This document shows positions 1 through 8,854 of a stretch of 11,260 nucleotides of DNA, in pieces (within the stretch, counting starts at the first letter, position 1; each line of letters opens with the position of its first letter). Made by a program: the position numbers and the translations under genes. This DNA is from an uncultured Acidobacteriota bacterium (GTDB taxonomy: Bacteria > Acidobacteriota > Blastocatellia > RBC074): positions 1 to 11,260 of the forward strand of contig CALBSU010000875.1 of NCBI GenBank assembly GCA_937967285.1. Direction: 5' to 3'. The notes under the pieces were generated by a model. It was not told where the DNA came from. It made no database searches and worked only from the letters and a program-made list of their open reading frames with translations.

Positions 1-13
1 CCATCCGATCCAG

Positions 14-838
14 TCAGGCATTGACGGCCTCCTTCTGCATTGCATCGGAGACGCCCTTGCTCTCGCTGATCGTCAGCCAGTCGGTCGTGACCTTGCTCCA
101 TTCCTGGATCTGCAACCCGTGCGGTTCGAAGTATGACCGGATCGCGCCCGGGTCCCTCATCCCGATGATGTCTTCCATGACGGGAATCAGCGGACTCAGC
201 GCGTCGTCGCTCAAGATCGAGCGGCGCGCGATCGGAGTGATGTACGGGTTTTCCGAGACCGCGATCGTGTACCCGTCCCGCCGGTTGACGTGCAGCATGA
301 CGTGGACATCCGAACTTCCGTCGCCGACGTAAATGATCCGGTCCGAGCTGATCTGAAGCCGGGCCTGCAGATCGTCAAGCACCGCCACCTTGCCGTAACC
401 CGCGGGAACGCGCTCGATCGATGCGATCTCTCCGGATGTCGGGTGATATCTGAATCGTGTCGCGTAGATGTTCTCGGGCGGCACGATCCCGTCGAGCGCC
501 GACATGATCACTTCCTCGGGCGCCGCCGAGATGACATAGAACGAAAAACTGTTTCCCCCGATCCCGTCGGCCAGCAGCTCAGGCAGCAGTTCGATGTTCC
601 GTTTCAGGCGGATCTGCCTGCCCGCCTCGATCAGATGCTCCCGCCGAACCTTCCGGTACTCCGGATCGTGAAGCAGCAGATACGACAGCTCTCCACCCTG
701 CTGCACCAGATTGATTCGCGCCAGCCCCCGGACCTTCTCCTCGAAATCTGACGCCCCGAGCAGCTCGCTCAACACCTTCCCAGAATCGTTGAAACTCAGC
801 GTCTGATCGAAATCACTCGCAAAAAGATAATGCTTCAT
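14..838 (-). CDS. HAD-superfamily phosphatase, phosphoserine-phosphatase-like (HAD-IB type)
   Basis: Predicted cytosolic Mg-dependent phosphatase of 274 residues. The HAD signature is complete: motif I DFDQT at residues 9-13 (D9 nucleophile, D11 acid/base), motif II VISAAP near 102-107 with S104, the motif III lysine probably K150, and motif IV GDGSSD at 172-177. Residues about 15-90 are helical and fit a small C1-type cap, as in phosphoserine phosphatase and MtnX-like enzymes. About 65 residues after motif IV form a tail that I do not recognise. The frame is open 18 codons further upstream (to 892), but the start at 838 is preferred. It has a strong Shine-Dalgarno sequence, and the extra codons encode a Lys/Arg/Gly-rich stretch unlike an HAD N-terminus. 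The gene is monocistronic as far as visible and divergent from the oxidoreductase gene. The substrate is unknown; the family call is secure, the reaction is not. Confidence 0.85.
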   Translation of the reverse strand: MKHYLFASDFDQTLSFNDSGKVLSELLGASDFEEKVRGLARINLVQQGGELSYLLLHDPEYRKVRREHLIEAGRQIRLKRNIELLPELLADGIGGNSFSFYVISAAPEEVIMSALDGIVPPENIYATRFRYHPTSGEIASIERVPAGYGKVAVLDDLQARLQISSDRIIYVGDGSSDVHVMLHVNRRDGYTIAVSENPYITPIARRSILSDDALSPLIPVMEDIIGMRDPGAIRSYFEPHGLQIQEWSKVTTDWLTISESKGVSDAMQKEAVNA

Positions 839-840
839 TA

Positions 841-850
841 CTTCCTTCCT
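841..850 (-). promoter_or_regulatory. Ribosome binding site that fixes the HAD gene start
   Basis: On the minus strand this reads AGGAAGGAAG and ends 2 bases before the ATG at 838; the AGGAAGG core is 5 bases away. It supports the shorter start over the upstream in-frame ATG at 892. Confidence 0.6.
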
Positions 851-902
851 TCTCCCGTCCCCTTTGCCGGGGAACTTTTTTCTTTGCCTCATCCATGATG
901 GG

Positions 903-930
903 CGATTGACCTTAAGTGCAGGTTCAATCG
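903..930. promoter_or_regulatory. Imperfect inverted repeat upstream of the HAD gene (possible operator)
   Basis: CGATTGA (903-909) is mirrored by TCAATCG (924-930). Three more base pairs (CCT/AGG) form if one base bulges, leaving a 7-base loop. It lies 65-92 bases before the HAD start, where a regulator could bind, or it could form a hairpin in the leader. No match to a named operator is claimed. Confidence 0.25.
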
Positions 931-1133
931 ATCTTAAATCTTTGTTGAGATACGATCGTTACCCGTCGATCATTAAGGCAAGTCCGATGCCATCTTTGTG
1001 TTTTGGGCTGTAATTCCCCTTTTATGAGTGGTTTAGCGGTTGATGCGGGCCTTCCGGTTGTGGCCGAAGCGTCTTTATTCCGGACAAAATTGTTCATTTG
1101 TTTGTAAAAAACAACGAATATGTATTAATGAAA

Positions 1134-1229
1134 TTCCGTATGGAATACCGTCTTCAGACGGGTCGTTGGCTGCTCAATCGCAGATTTCACCAATGCACGG
1201 CCCGTCTGAAGACGGCACTCCATGCGGAA
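1134..1229. repeat. 96-base inverted repeat: 33-nt arms, 30-nt spacer
   Basis: The left arm (1134-1166) and the reverse complement of the right arm (1197-1229) agree at 29 of 33 positions. All four differences are transitions, so in RNA from either strand two of them become G-U pairs. Each arm also contains its own palindromic core, CCGTCT-TC-AGACGG at 1148-1161 and its complement form at 1202-1215. The element can therefore fold as one long hairpin or as two small ones. It lies between divergent genes, so it is not an obvious terminator. It resembles a REP/MITE-like non-coding palindromic element. I see no clear target-site duplication and no transposase. Confidence 0.75.
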
Positions 1230-1310
1230 CAGCATGCGGTAATTTGCCATCTGACTATCCGTAGTTGCATACTAATTCTTCAGTCTGACCTGATACCGAT
1301 CAACAGCAAT

Positions 1311-1315
1311 GGAGG
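1311..1315 (+). promoter_or_regulatory. Ribosome binding site of the Gfo/Idh/MocA gene
   Basis: GGAGG ends 6 bases before the ATG at 1322, ideal spacing. It supports this start over the in-frame ATG five codons later, just before the twin arginines. Confidence 0.65.
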
Positions 1316-1321
1316 ACAACA

Positions 1322-2839
<1,518 letters not shown>

Positions 2840-2855
2840 GAGAACGGTCAACCGC

Positions 2856-2903
2856 GAACGATGAATGACGAATCGATTCAGTTCGATTCGTCATTCATCG
2901 TTC
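2856..2903. terminator. Perfect 21-bp inverted repeat between convergent genes, possible bidirectional terminator
   Basis: Arms 2856-2876 and 2883-2903 are exact reverse complements around a 6-base loop (TTCAGT). The hairpin begins 17 bases after the oxidoreductase stop. It also contains the last codons and stop (2891-2893) of the opposing ppx gene, so it could serve both transcripts. No T-run follows on either strand, so a classic intrinsic terminator is not proven. Each arm can be read as three 7-base units of approximate form GAAYGAY, which points to origin from a short tandem repeat. Confidence 0.6.
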
Positions 2904-4477
2904 ATCTTAAGTTTCAGTTCGATCTTCCTGCCGTAGACTTCCCTGAAGAGATCGCTTCTTTCGTCGATCCTCCACAGATCCGCGTCGCTCTCCTTCGAAC
3001 AGACCGCATTGAGGATGATCTTGTCTTCTCCGAGTTCGCACTCGATTCTCTGGATATTTCCCTGATGATCGCGGTCGAGGGCATCGGTGATCCGCAGAAT
3101 GGCGGCGAGTTTGCGGACGATCACGCGGTCGTCGTCGCCGAGGGCCGCGAAATACGGGTGTTTCGCTTTCGGCACCGAACTCCTGTGATAACGGGCGACG
3201 TTGGCGACGATCGCCACCTCCGAGGCCATGAATCCGGCCAGCTCGCCGTGGTGGATGAGATAAGCGGAATGTTTGTGGTGACCGGTGTGCGAGACGAGGT
3301 ACCCGACGTCGTGAAGCAGTGCGGCGGCTGAGAGCAGACGCCGGTGTTCGCCGCCGAGCAGATGCAGCGGCAGCAGCGCATCGAACATCTGCTGCGACAG
3401 ATAGGCCACGCGCAGAGCGTGTTTCATGTCGGCGTTGTAATGCTCGGCCAGCAAGAGCGCACCGCGCAGGCTCGGGTCCTTTTCGAGCCCGGCCGGCGAA
3501 GTCGTGATCGGGCCGGAGTGGCGGATGAGCCGCGAGATGAGGATGCCTTCGCGCAGAGCCCAGTCGCAGAGCGAGAGCTGCTCGACCTCCATGATCTCCA
3601 TGATCGCTTCGAGCAACTGACCGCCCGCGATGATGATCTCGGCGCGCGTTTTGTTCAGCCCCGGCACCTTGACCCGTTCGTCGATCGTCATTCCCGACAG
3701 TTCGCGGTTGAGCTTCCTGAGCTCATCGACCCTGAAACTCTGCTCGGCCGCGGCGGCTGTCGCCCGTTGTCCCTTCATCTCGGCCAGATGGCGTCGCAGG
3801 ATCATGCCGCCGAGCGCGTTGATGGTTCCGGATGTGCCGTAACAGTCGTCGAATCCAGCCTCGATTATCTCGCGGGATCTCGGTTTGAGGATCTGTCGCA
3901 GCTCGGCCCGCAGGCGTCGCAACTGCTTCTCGGACGGCGGGTCGCTGTTGACGAACATCTCGGTCAGCCTGACGGCTCCCAGCTTGAACGAGATCAGCGT
4001 CACCGGTTCGCCGTTCTGGACGATGGCCAGTTCGGTGCTCCCGCCGCCGATGTCGATCACCAGCAGCCGGCGGTTGCGAAGGCGCTCTCTGCTCAGGTTC
4101 TGTTCGTATCGCGCCGAGGCTGCCAGCGCGATCAGGCGGGCCTCTTCGGTTCCCGACAGCAGCTCGACGTGAACGCCGGCATCATCCGCCGCGCGGGTCA
4201 GAAATTCATGCCGGTTGGATGCCTCGCGCACGGCGCTCGTCGCGACCGCGATCACATCCTCCGCGCCGTACTTTTCAGCGCGCTGACGGTATCGTTTGAG
4301 GCACTCCACCGCGCGTTTGATGGCCGTCGCAGAGAGCTTGCCGTCGCGGGCGACGCTGCGGCCCAGCCGAACAACCTCCTTGTCGCGAGCCAGTACGCGG
4401 AACTGATGTTTCGGGCCGATCTCGACCACAACGTGGTGAATCGAATTTGAGCCGATGTCAATGGCGGCGTAAATCAT
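2891..4477 (-). CDS. ppx: Ppx/GppA-type phosphatase with C-terminal HD domain
   Basis: A 528-residue cytosolic enzyme of the exopolyphosphatase/guanosine pentaphosphate phosphohydrolase family, expected to release phosphate from polyphosphate chain ends or convert pppGpp to ppGpp. The N-terminal ASKHA-fold part has DIGSNS (7-12), the Glu pair in SGTEEARL (108-115), one of which should be the catalytic glutamate, DIGGGSTEL (142-150) and GTSGTINAL (214-222). A helical HD region follows: H353 and the HD pair H389-D390, then a His-rich stretch around 397-403. The length matches full-size bacterial PPX (about 510 residues). M1 is the natural start because the first strand begins at once, yet the preceding 25 bases on its strand are pyrimidine-rich with no Shine-Dalgarno sequence; a heptamer repeat sits there. 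The last four codons and stop lie in a hairpin. The sequence does not separate Ppx from GppA activity. Confidence 0.9.
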   Translation of the reverse strand: MIYAAIDIGSNSIHHVVVEIGPKHQFRVLARDKEVVRLGRSVARDGKLSATAIKRAVECLKRYRQRAEKYGAEDVIAVATSAVREASNRHEFLTRAADDAGVHVELLSGTEEARLIALAASARYEQNLSRERLRNRRLLVIDIGGGSTELAIVQNGEPVTLISFKLGAVRLTEMFVNSDPPSEKQLRRLRAELRQILKPRSREIIEAGFDDCYGTSGTINALGGMILRRHLAEMKGQRATAAAAEQSFRVDELRKLNRELSGMTIDERVKVPGLNKTRAEIIIAGGQLLEAIMEIMEVEQLSLCDWALREGILISRLIRHSGPITTSPAGLEKDPSLRGALLLAEHYNADMKHALRVAYLSQQMFDALLPLHLLGGEHRRLLSAAALLHDVGYLVSHTGHHKHSAYLIHHGELAGFMASEVAIVANVARYHRSSVPKAKHPYFAALGDDDRVIVRKLAAILRITDALDRDHQGNIQRIECELGEDKIILNAVCSKESDADLWRIDERSDLFREVYGRKIELKLKMNDE

Positions 4478-4481
4478 GATG

Positions 4482-4517
<36 letters not shown>

Positions 4518-4524
4518 GTGCGCG

Positions 4525-4530
4525 TATAAT
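4525..4530 (+). promoter_or_regulatory. Candidate -10 box for the ornithine cyclodeaminase-family gene
   Basis: TATAAT is a perfect sigma-70 -10 hexamer, 36 bases before the TTG start. No good -35 box is found at 16-18 bases upstream, where the heptamer repeat lies. Transcription would start near 4537. A short inverted repeat, CGTGA-N8-TCACG (4531-4548), falls on the expected start site and could be an operator. Confidence 0.45.
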
Positions 4531-4551
4531 CGTGAGGAATCGATCACGTTA

Positions 4552-4557
4552 AAGGAG
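4552..4557 (+). promoter_or_regulatory. Ribosome binding site that supports a TTG start
   Basis: AAGGAG ends 8 bases before TTG at 4566. No in-frame ATG or GTG fits the family N-terminus as well, so the rare TTG start is accepted because of this site. Confidence 0.65.
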
Positions 4558-4565
4558 AGTGAATC

Positions 4566-5552
4566 TTGCAGATAATTTCGGAATCAGTGGTAAACCGTGC
4601 GGTCTCGATGCGCGAGGCGATCGAGGCAATGAGGGCCGCCTTCATCGATCTGTCGACAGGCCGGGCGGATGTGCCGATCCGTCAGGTCATCGTGCCGGGA
4701 CGTCATGAGGGCCAGACGTTAATCATGCCGGGGTATCTGGGCGGGATCGATGCTCTGGCGACCAAGATCGTCTCACTCAGACCGGGGAATCCGGAAAAAG
4801 GGCTGCCGCTGATATACGGCATCGTATTGTTGATCGATGCGGCGACCGGTCGAACGCTCGCGGTCATCGACGGTCGTTCGCTGACGGCGATTCGAACCGG
4901 CGCCGCAAGCGGGCTGGCGACGGATCTGCTGGCGAGGAGCGATTCCTCAACGCTCGCCCTGTTCGGCGCCGGCATTCAGGCAGCGACACAGTTGAGCGCC
5001 GTGCTCGCGGTCAGGCCGATCGAGCGGGTATTCGTGTACGCCCGCAGGCGCGACGGGGTGGAGAATTTCATCGGTCGTATGCATGATCGGATCGACGGTC
5101 GGGTCGAGCTGATCGCGGCCGGTTCCGCGTCGGAAGCCGTTCGCGAGGCCGATGTCGTCTGCACGGCGACAACCTCTGAGACTCCCGTCTTCGATGGTGA
5201 GGATCTCAGGCCCGGGACTCACGTCAACGCCGTCGGTTCGTTCACGCCTCAGATGCAGGAGATCGATTTCGCAACGGTCCGACGCTCGGCCCGGATCGTC
5301 GTCGATTCGATTCCGGCCGCCATGCACGAGGCCGGCGATCTGATCCAGGCGATCGATGCCGGCGTCATTTCAGTCGATGACATTCGCGACGAGATCGGCC
5401 AGATCGCCGCGGGCTCGAAACCCGGCCGGACCTCGGAAGATGAAATCACTTATTTCAAGTCGGTGGGGAATGCCGCTCAGGATGTTGCACTGGCAGACAT
5501 CATCCATCGCCGTGCGATCGAACTTGGACTCGGCATCGAGGTGGATCTGTAA
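4566..5552 (+). CDS. Ornithine cyclodeaminase/mu-crystallin family dehydrogenase
   Basis: A 328-residue NAD(P)-binding enzyme, full length for the family, starting at TTG. K67 in LATKIVSL corresponds to the family's substrate-binding lysine. RTGAASGLA (110-118) is the conserved segment before the Rossmann fold, and GAGIQA (134-139) is the dinucleotide glycine motif. At the position where true ornithine cyclodeaminases carry a catalytic aspartate in a GGDCPG-like loop, this protein reads [12 protein letters not shown] (223-234). That loop resembles family members acting as alanine dehydrogenases, ketimine reductases or pyrroline-2-carboxylate reductases. Reductive chemistry on an imino or keto acid is therefore more likely than ornithine-to-proline conversion; this is inference from one loop. 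The gene is divergent from ppx, and its stop is 2 bases from the stop of the facing acyltransferase gene. No biosynthetic or catabolic partner gene lies beside it. Confidence 0.88.
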   Translation: MQIISESVVNRAVSMREAIEAMRAAFIDLSTGRADVPIRQVIVPGRHEGQTLIMPGYLGGIDALATKIVSLRPGNPEKGLPLIYGIVLLIDAATGRTLAVIDGRSLTAIRTGAASGLATDLLARSDSSTLALFGAGIQAATQLSAVLAVRPIERVFVYARRRDGVENFIGRMHDRIDGRVELIAAGSASEAVREADVVCTATTSETPVFDGEDLRPGTHVNAVGSFTPQMQEIDFATVRRSARIVVDSIPAAMHEAGDLIQAIDAGVISVDDIRDEIGQIAAGSKPGRTSEDEITYFKSVGNAAQDVALADIIHRRAIELGLGIEVDL

Positions 5553-5554
5553 GT

Positions 5555-6157
5555 CTATCTTCTCTGGATCTCGATCTCGCCGGTCTGATCGTGGTGCAGG
5601 CCGCGGATGTCGGCATAGAAGGCGCGGATGATCTTCATATCCGCATCGATGTCTCCGGTCGGCATCAGTGACGGGCCGATGCCGGTCCGTTTACGGCCGT
5701 AGTCGATGAAGCCGAAGACGATCGGCACTCCGGCTCCGAGCGCGATGTAATAGAATCCCGTCTTCCACGCGCTGACCTTGCTCCGCGTCCCTTCCGGAGC
5801 GATCGCCAGCAGCAGTTCGTCCCGCTGGCTGAAGATCTCGGTCGTCTGACTGACCATATTCTGCGACCCCGACCTGTCGACTGGGATTCCGCCCAGCCAG
5901 CGGAAGAATCGCCCGTGCGGAGCCTTGAACAGGCTGTTCTTGCCGATCCAGTATGCCTTCACGCGGAGCCCGAATGCCGCCATCAGCATGACTGGGAAGT
6001 CCCAGTTCGAGGTGTGAGGAGCCGCGATGAGCACATATTTTCTCGCCTCGGGCAGCGGACCGACTATCTCCCACCCCGCAAGCCTCGAGATCAGCAGCGA
6101 GAGCGCGCGCATAGTCCCTGCAATCACCGGTGAATCGAATATGGTCCGTCGTCTCAT
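5555..6157 (-). CDS. Lysophospholipid acyltransferase-like protein (PlsC/LPLAT family)
   Basis: A roughly 200-residue acyltransferase, probably membrane-associated, of the 1-acylglycerol-3-phosphate acyltransferase superfamily. Counting from the chosen start, the catalytic HX4D motif is HTSNWD (48-53), the substrate-binding GIPVDRS motif is at 90-96 and the PEGTRSK motif at 121-127. This is the short subtype with HTSNWD. It should transfer an acyl chain to a lysophospholipid or related acceptor, but the acceptor cannot be read. The frame is open to an ATG at 6184. I prefer 6157 because the nine extra codons consist of a heptameric tandem repeat (6159-6179) and the family homology begins later. 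Neither start has a strong Shine-Dalgarno sequence; AGAGAA inside the repeat could serve weakly. It converges on the preceding gene with a 2-base gap and no terminator, and is divergent from the permease operon. Confidence 0.85.
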   Translation of the reverse strand: MRRRTIFDSPVIAGTMRALSLLISRLAGWEIVGPLPEARKYVLIAAPHTSNWDFPVMLMAAFGLRVKAYWIGKNSLFKAPHGRFFRWLGGIPVDRSGSQNMVSQTTEIFSQRDELLLAIAPEGTRSKVSAWKTGFYYIALGAGVPIVFGFIDYGRKRTGIGPSLMPTGDIDADMKIIRAFYADIRGLHHDQTGEIEIQRR

Positions 6158-6158
6158 G

Positions 6159-6179
6159 TGTCTGTTCTCTGTTTTCTGT
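6159..6179. repeat. Heptameric tandem repeat, three units (minus strand ACAGARA type)
   Basis: On the plus strand three 7-base units end in CTGT (TGTCTGT, TCTCTGT, TTTCTGT). On the minus strand they read ACAGAAA, ACAGAGA and ACAGACA. The run lies directly before the preferred acyltransferase start and, if the upstream ATG at 6184 were used, would be translated. The period equals that of the repeat at 4483-4517, but the unit sequence differs. Confidence 0.6.
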
Positions 6180-6251
6180 CCCATTTTCAGGATCAGGTTT
6201 TCCCGGAAACGGACGCCCGGCCGTCGTCCCGATCGGCAATCGATCTCGTAA

Positions 6252-6305
6252 CCTGAATTTTTACAGTATTTGGATTCACATCACGAGTGGCACGTGAATT
6301 TCAGG
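6252..6305. promoter_or_regulatory. Nested inverted repeats upstream of the permease operon (possible operator)
   Basis: CCTGAATTT (6252-6260) pairs with GAATTTCAGG (6296-6305) over CCTGAA plus two further bases after one mismatch. Inside it ATTCAC (6274-6279) is mirrored by GTGAAT (6294-6299) with 14 bases between. The set lies 63-116 bases before the first permease start, in the only space where its promoter could be. No clear -35/-10 pair was found. Confidence 0.25.
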
Positions 6306-6352
6306 AATCATTGATAACCCGAGGCACGGGCTTTTGCAAATTTACATATCCG

Positions 6353-6360
6353 AAGGGGAG
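6353..6360 (+). promoter_or_regulatory. Ribosome binding site that fixes the first permease start
   Basis: AAGGGGAG ends 7 bases before ATG at 6368. The frame is open back to 6287, but the extra 27 codons have no Shine-Dalgarno sequence, and the ADOP N-terminus begins with the residues just after 6368. Confidence 0.65.
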
Positions 6361-6367
6361 CCGGGTG

Positions 6368-8830
6368 ATGACCGAAATCAGACAGGATATCAGGTTCGGG
6401 ATCAGGATGTTGCGCAAGACGCCGGGATTCACACTGATTGCGATACTGACGATGGGGCTGGCGATCGGCGCGACGACAGCGATCTTCTCGATCATGAATG
6501 TCGTCCTGCTGAAGCCGCTCGGATTCAGCGATTCGGCGCGGATCGTCGCGGTCTGGGAGAAGGTGCCGGATGGCGAACAGAGCAGATTTCGCGTGGCGCC
6601 CGGAAATTTCTTCGACTGGAAGGAGCGGAGCCGGTCGTTCGAAAAGCTGGCTGCTTTCGGTTCGTCCGCCAGAACGCTGACCGGAGCGGGCGACCCGCAA
6701 CAGCTCCGCGGCGCGGTTGTCAGCGCAGACTATTTCGAGCTGCTCGACGTGAAGCCGGTACTCGGGCGGACGTTCCTGAAATCGGACCACGACGCGGGAA
6801 GCACGCGCGTCGTGATTTTGAGCCAGTCCGTCTGGCAGTCGAGATTCAATGGCGATCCCGCCATCGAGGGCAAGCCCGTCACGCTCGACGGCGAATCGTA
6901 CATCGTCAGAGGCATCGTCCGGGCGGGGCTCTATCCGACGTGGCCGTCGACGACCGGCAGGTTCTCGTTCGATCGCGGGCAGCAGCAGTTCTGGATACCG
7001 CTGACCGAAACCGCCGAGATGCGGAACAACCGCCGGTCGCACGTCTGGGGCGTGATCGGCAGGCTGAAGAACGAAATCTCGATCGACTCCGCGCAGGCTG
7101 AGATGAGCCGTCTGGCGGAGCAACTGGCCCGCGACTTTCCGCAGTTCAATGAGGGTGAGAGCGCCACAGTCAGCCCGCTGCGCGATGAAATATACGGAGA
7201 CATCAGGCCTGCTCTGACGATGCTCTTCGGCGCGGTTCTGGTTGTGCTGCTGATCGCTTGCGCCAACATCGCCGGCCTGCTGCTCTCGCGGTTCGCCGAC
7301 AGGCGGCGCGAGATTGCGATCAGGACGGCTCTCGGTGCCGGCAGAGGCCGTTTGATCAGGCAGTTTTTGATCGAGGGACTTCTGATCTCGATCCTCGGCG
7401 GCCTGCTCGGAATCTGGATCGCTGCTTTCGGCCTGGATGCGCTGCTTCAGCTTGTGCCAGGAAGCGTTCCGCGCCTGGATGAGATCGAGATCGATCGTAC
7501 GGCGCTCGGCTGCGGGCTGCTCTTGTCGCTGGCGACGGGGTTGTTTTTCACGGTCGTCCCGGCCTGGCGCGCCTCTGCGGTCGATTCCGGCGGATGGCTC
7601 GGTCATGGCGGTCGCGGGGCGGACGGCGGAGGGCATCAGAGATTTCGCGGGTTTCTGGTCGTCGCCCAGATCTGCCTCTCGGCAGTGCTCGTGATCGGAG
7701 CCGCTCTGCTGGTTGAAAGTTATCGCAGGATTCAGCGTGTCGAGCCGGGGTTTTTGCCCGATCGAATTCTGGTGGCCGAGCTCGAGCTTCCCTCGACGCG
7801 ATACTCGGGCATCGTTCAGATCGCCGATTTCTACTCGAGGCTGACGGCCGGGGTGAGGTCTCTGCCGGGGATCCAATCGGTCGCGCTCGCCTACGACAAT
7901 CCGCTGGAGGCGAACTGGATCGACAGTTTCGAGATCGAGGGGCGACCGGCGACTCGCTCGGGCGAATCGACCAGCGCGTGGCTGAGGATCGTCTCCGACG
8001 GATATTTTCAGTCGATGGGGATCGGGCTCGTCTCGGGCAGGGAGTTCGCCGCCCGCGATGAAGCGGGAGGCAACGGCGTTCTGGTCATCAACGAATCGTT
8101 CGCACGCCAATTCTTCCCCGGCGAGAATCCCGTGGGCAGGCGCATCAGGGTCGGGACGCCGTCGGCCATCTGGGGCAGCGAAGTCCCGGAAACGTTCGAG
8201 ATCGCCGGCGTCGCGAGGGATGTCAGGTTTCTCGGCCTTCAGACGCCGTCGCCTCCGGCTTTCTACCTTCCTTTCCGGCAGTTCCCGCAGAGTTCGATGA
8301 AGCTGATCGTGCGCGCATCGGGCGATCCGGCGGCTCTCAGCGATGAGTTGCGCCGGGCCGTTCTCTCGATCGATCGCGATCAGCCGATCGCTTCAATTAT
8401 CTCGATGGATGAGCTGATGGCCGATCAGTATGCCGGGCAGCGTTTCAACATGGTGCTGCTCGGGCTGTTCGGGCTGGCGGCCCTGCTGCTGGCGATGATC
8501 GGGATCTTCGGTCTGGTTGCCTGTCAGGTCGCATCGCGGACTGGTGAGCTGGGGATTCGAATGGCGCTCGGCGCGCAGACCAGGGACATTCTGGTTCTGG
8601 TGCTTGGCGGCGGGCTTGCGCTCGCATTGGCCGGAATCGCTTCAGGGCTTGCGCTGGCGCTTGCTCTGGGTGGTCTGATCCAAAGCCAGCTTTTCGGAGT
8701 ATCGGCCGCCGATCCGCTGATCTTCGCCGGCGTGGCGCTGCTGCTCGTGCTGACGACGCTTGCGGCATGCCTGATTCCGGCACGCCGGGCGATCGGCGTG
8801 GACCCGGCGATCGCACTCAGAAACGAATGA
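6368..8830 (+). CDS. ADOP-type (MacB/FtsX-like) ABC transporter permease, first of a tandem pair
   Basis: An 820-residue inner-membrane protein of the acidobacterial duplicated orphan permease type. Order: a cytosolic helix ([11 protein letters not shown], residues 7-17), TM1 about 21-45, a periplasmic MacB-like core domain to about 280, then FtsX-like TMs about 284-306, 335-358 and 378-400. A Gly-rich linker (408-422) follows, then the second half: a TM about 428-450, a second periplasmic domain, and three TMs about 695-719, 741-768 and 783-803. Each half has the cytosolic coupling motif: [20 protein letters not shown] (314-333) and [12 protein letters not shown] (736-747). The internal duplication and absence of an ATPase domain are the ADOP hallmarks. 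In MacB relatives such permeases move hydrophobic substrates or lipoproteins mechanically with a separate ATPase; the partner and substrate here are unknown. It lies 24 bases upstream of a paralogue and is probably co-transcribed with it. Confidence 0.9.
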   Translation: MTEIRQDIRFGIRMLRKTPGFTLIAILTMGLAIGATTAIFSIMNVVLLKPLGFSDSARIVAVWEKVPDGEQSRFRVAPGNFFDWKERSRSFEKLAAFGSSARTLTGAGDPQQLRGAVVSADYFELLDVKPVLGRTFLKSDHDAGSTRVVILSQSVWQSRFNGDPAIEGKPVTLDGESYIVRGIVRAGLYPTWPSTTGRFSFDRGQQQFWIPLTETAEMRNNRRSHVWGVIGRLKNEISIDSAQAEMSRLAEQLARDFPQFNEGESATVSPLRDEIYGDIRPALTMLFGAVLVVLLIACANIAGLLLSRFADRRREIAIRTALGAGRGRLIRQFLIEGLLISILGGLLGIWIAAFGLDALLQLVPGSVPRLDEIEIDRTALGCGLLLSLATGLFFTVVPAWRASAVDSGGWLGHGGRGADGGGHQRFRGFLVVAQICLSAVLVIGAALLVESYRRIQRVEPGFLPDRILVAELELPSTRYSGIVQIADFYSRLTAGVRSLPGIQSVALAYDNPLEANWIDSFEIEGRPATRSGESTSAWLRIVSDGYFQSMGIGLVSGREFAARDEAGGNGVLVINESFARQFFPGENPVGRRIRVGTPSAIWGSEVPETFEIAGVARDVRFLGLQTPSPPAFYLPFRQFPQSSMKLIVRASGDPAALSDELRRAVLSIDRDQPIASIISMDELMADQYAGQRFNMVLLGLFGLAALLLAMIGIFGLVACQVASRTGELGIRMALGAQTRDILVLVLGGGLALALAGIASGLALALALGGLIQSQLFGVSAADPLIFAGVALLLVLTTLAACLIPARRAIGVDPAIALRNE

Positions 8831-8844
8831 GTATTGAACTAATC

Positions 8845-8850
8845 GGGAGA
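8845..8850 (+). promoter_or_regulatory. Ribosome binding site of the second permease
   Basis: GGGAGA ends 4 bases before ATG at 8855, within the 24-base gap after the first permease stop. It supports independent initiation within one operon. Confidence 0.5.
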
Positions 8851-8854
8851 AGTT

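Larger units (their letters stand above)
839..1321. other. Divergent intergenic region without a credible gene
   Basis: This 483-base gap separates the divergent HAD and Gfo/Idh/MocA genes, so both promoters should lie here. It holds an imperfect inverted repeat at 903-930, an AT-rich stretch at about 1070-1135, and a long inverted repeat at 1134-1229. I see no convincing -35/-10 pair for either gene. The short plus-strand frames through it (1040-1264 and 1098-1340) run across the inverted repeat, have no Shine-Dalgarno sequence and look like no protein family. The AT-rich segment before the repeat differs in composition from the flanking genes. That would suit either a promoter region or inserted DNA. 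Confidence 0.6.

Noticed and set aside
1202..1210. CCGTCTGAA, resembling the core of the Neisseria DNA uptake sequence
   Set aside because: The preceding base is C, not the G of the consensus GCCGTCTGAA. The match is part of a local palindrome, and the gene content is not neisserial.
1265..1296. Sigma-70 promoter for the oxidoreductase gene (TTGCAT followed by TGATAC)
   Set aside because: The spacing is about 20 bases and both boxes are weak; not enough to annotate.
3344..4450. 368-codon plus-strand frame opposite ppx
   Set aside because: It is a shadow of the well-supported Ppx/GppA gene, with no family resemblance and no ribosome-binding site.
4531..4548. CRP/FNR-type binding site (GTGA...TCAC)
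   Set aside because: The half-sites are 8 bases apart rather than the 6 of the CRP consensus and lack the outer T/A, so only an unnamed inverted repeat is supported.
6308..8110. 600-codon minus-strand frame opposite the first permease
   Set aside because: The composition is extreme (Arg, Asp, Gln, Pro) and no domain is visible. The permease on the other strand accounts fully for this DNA.
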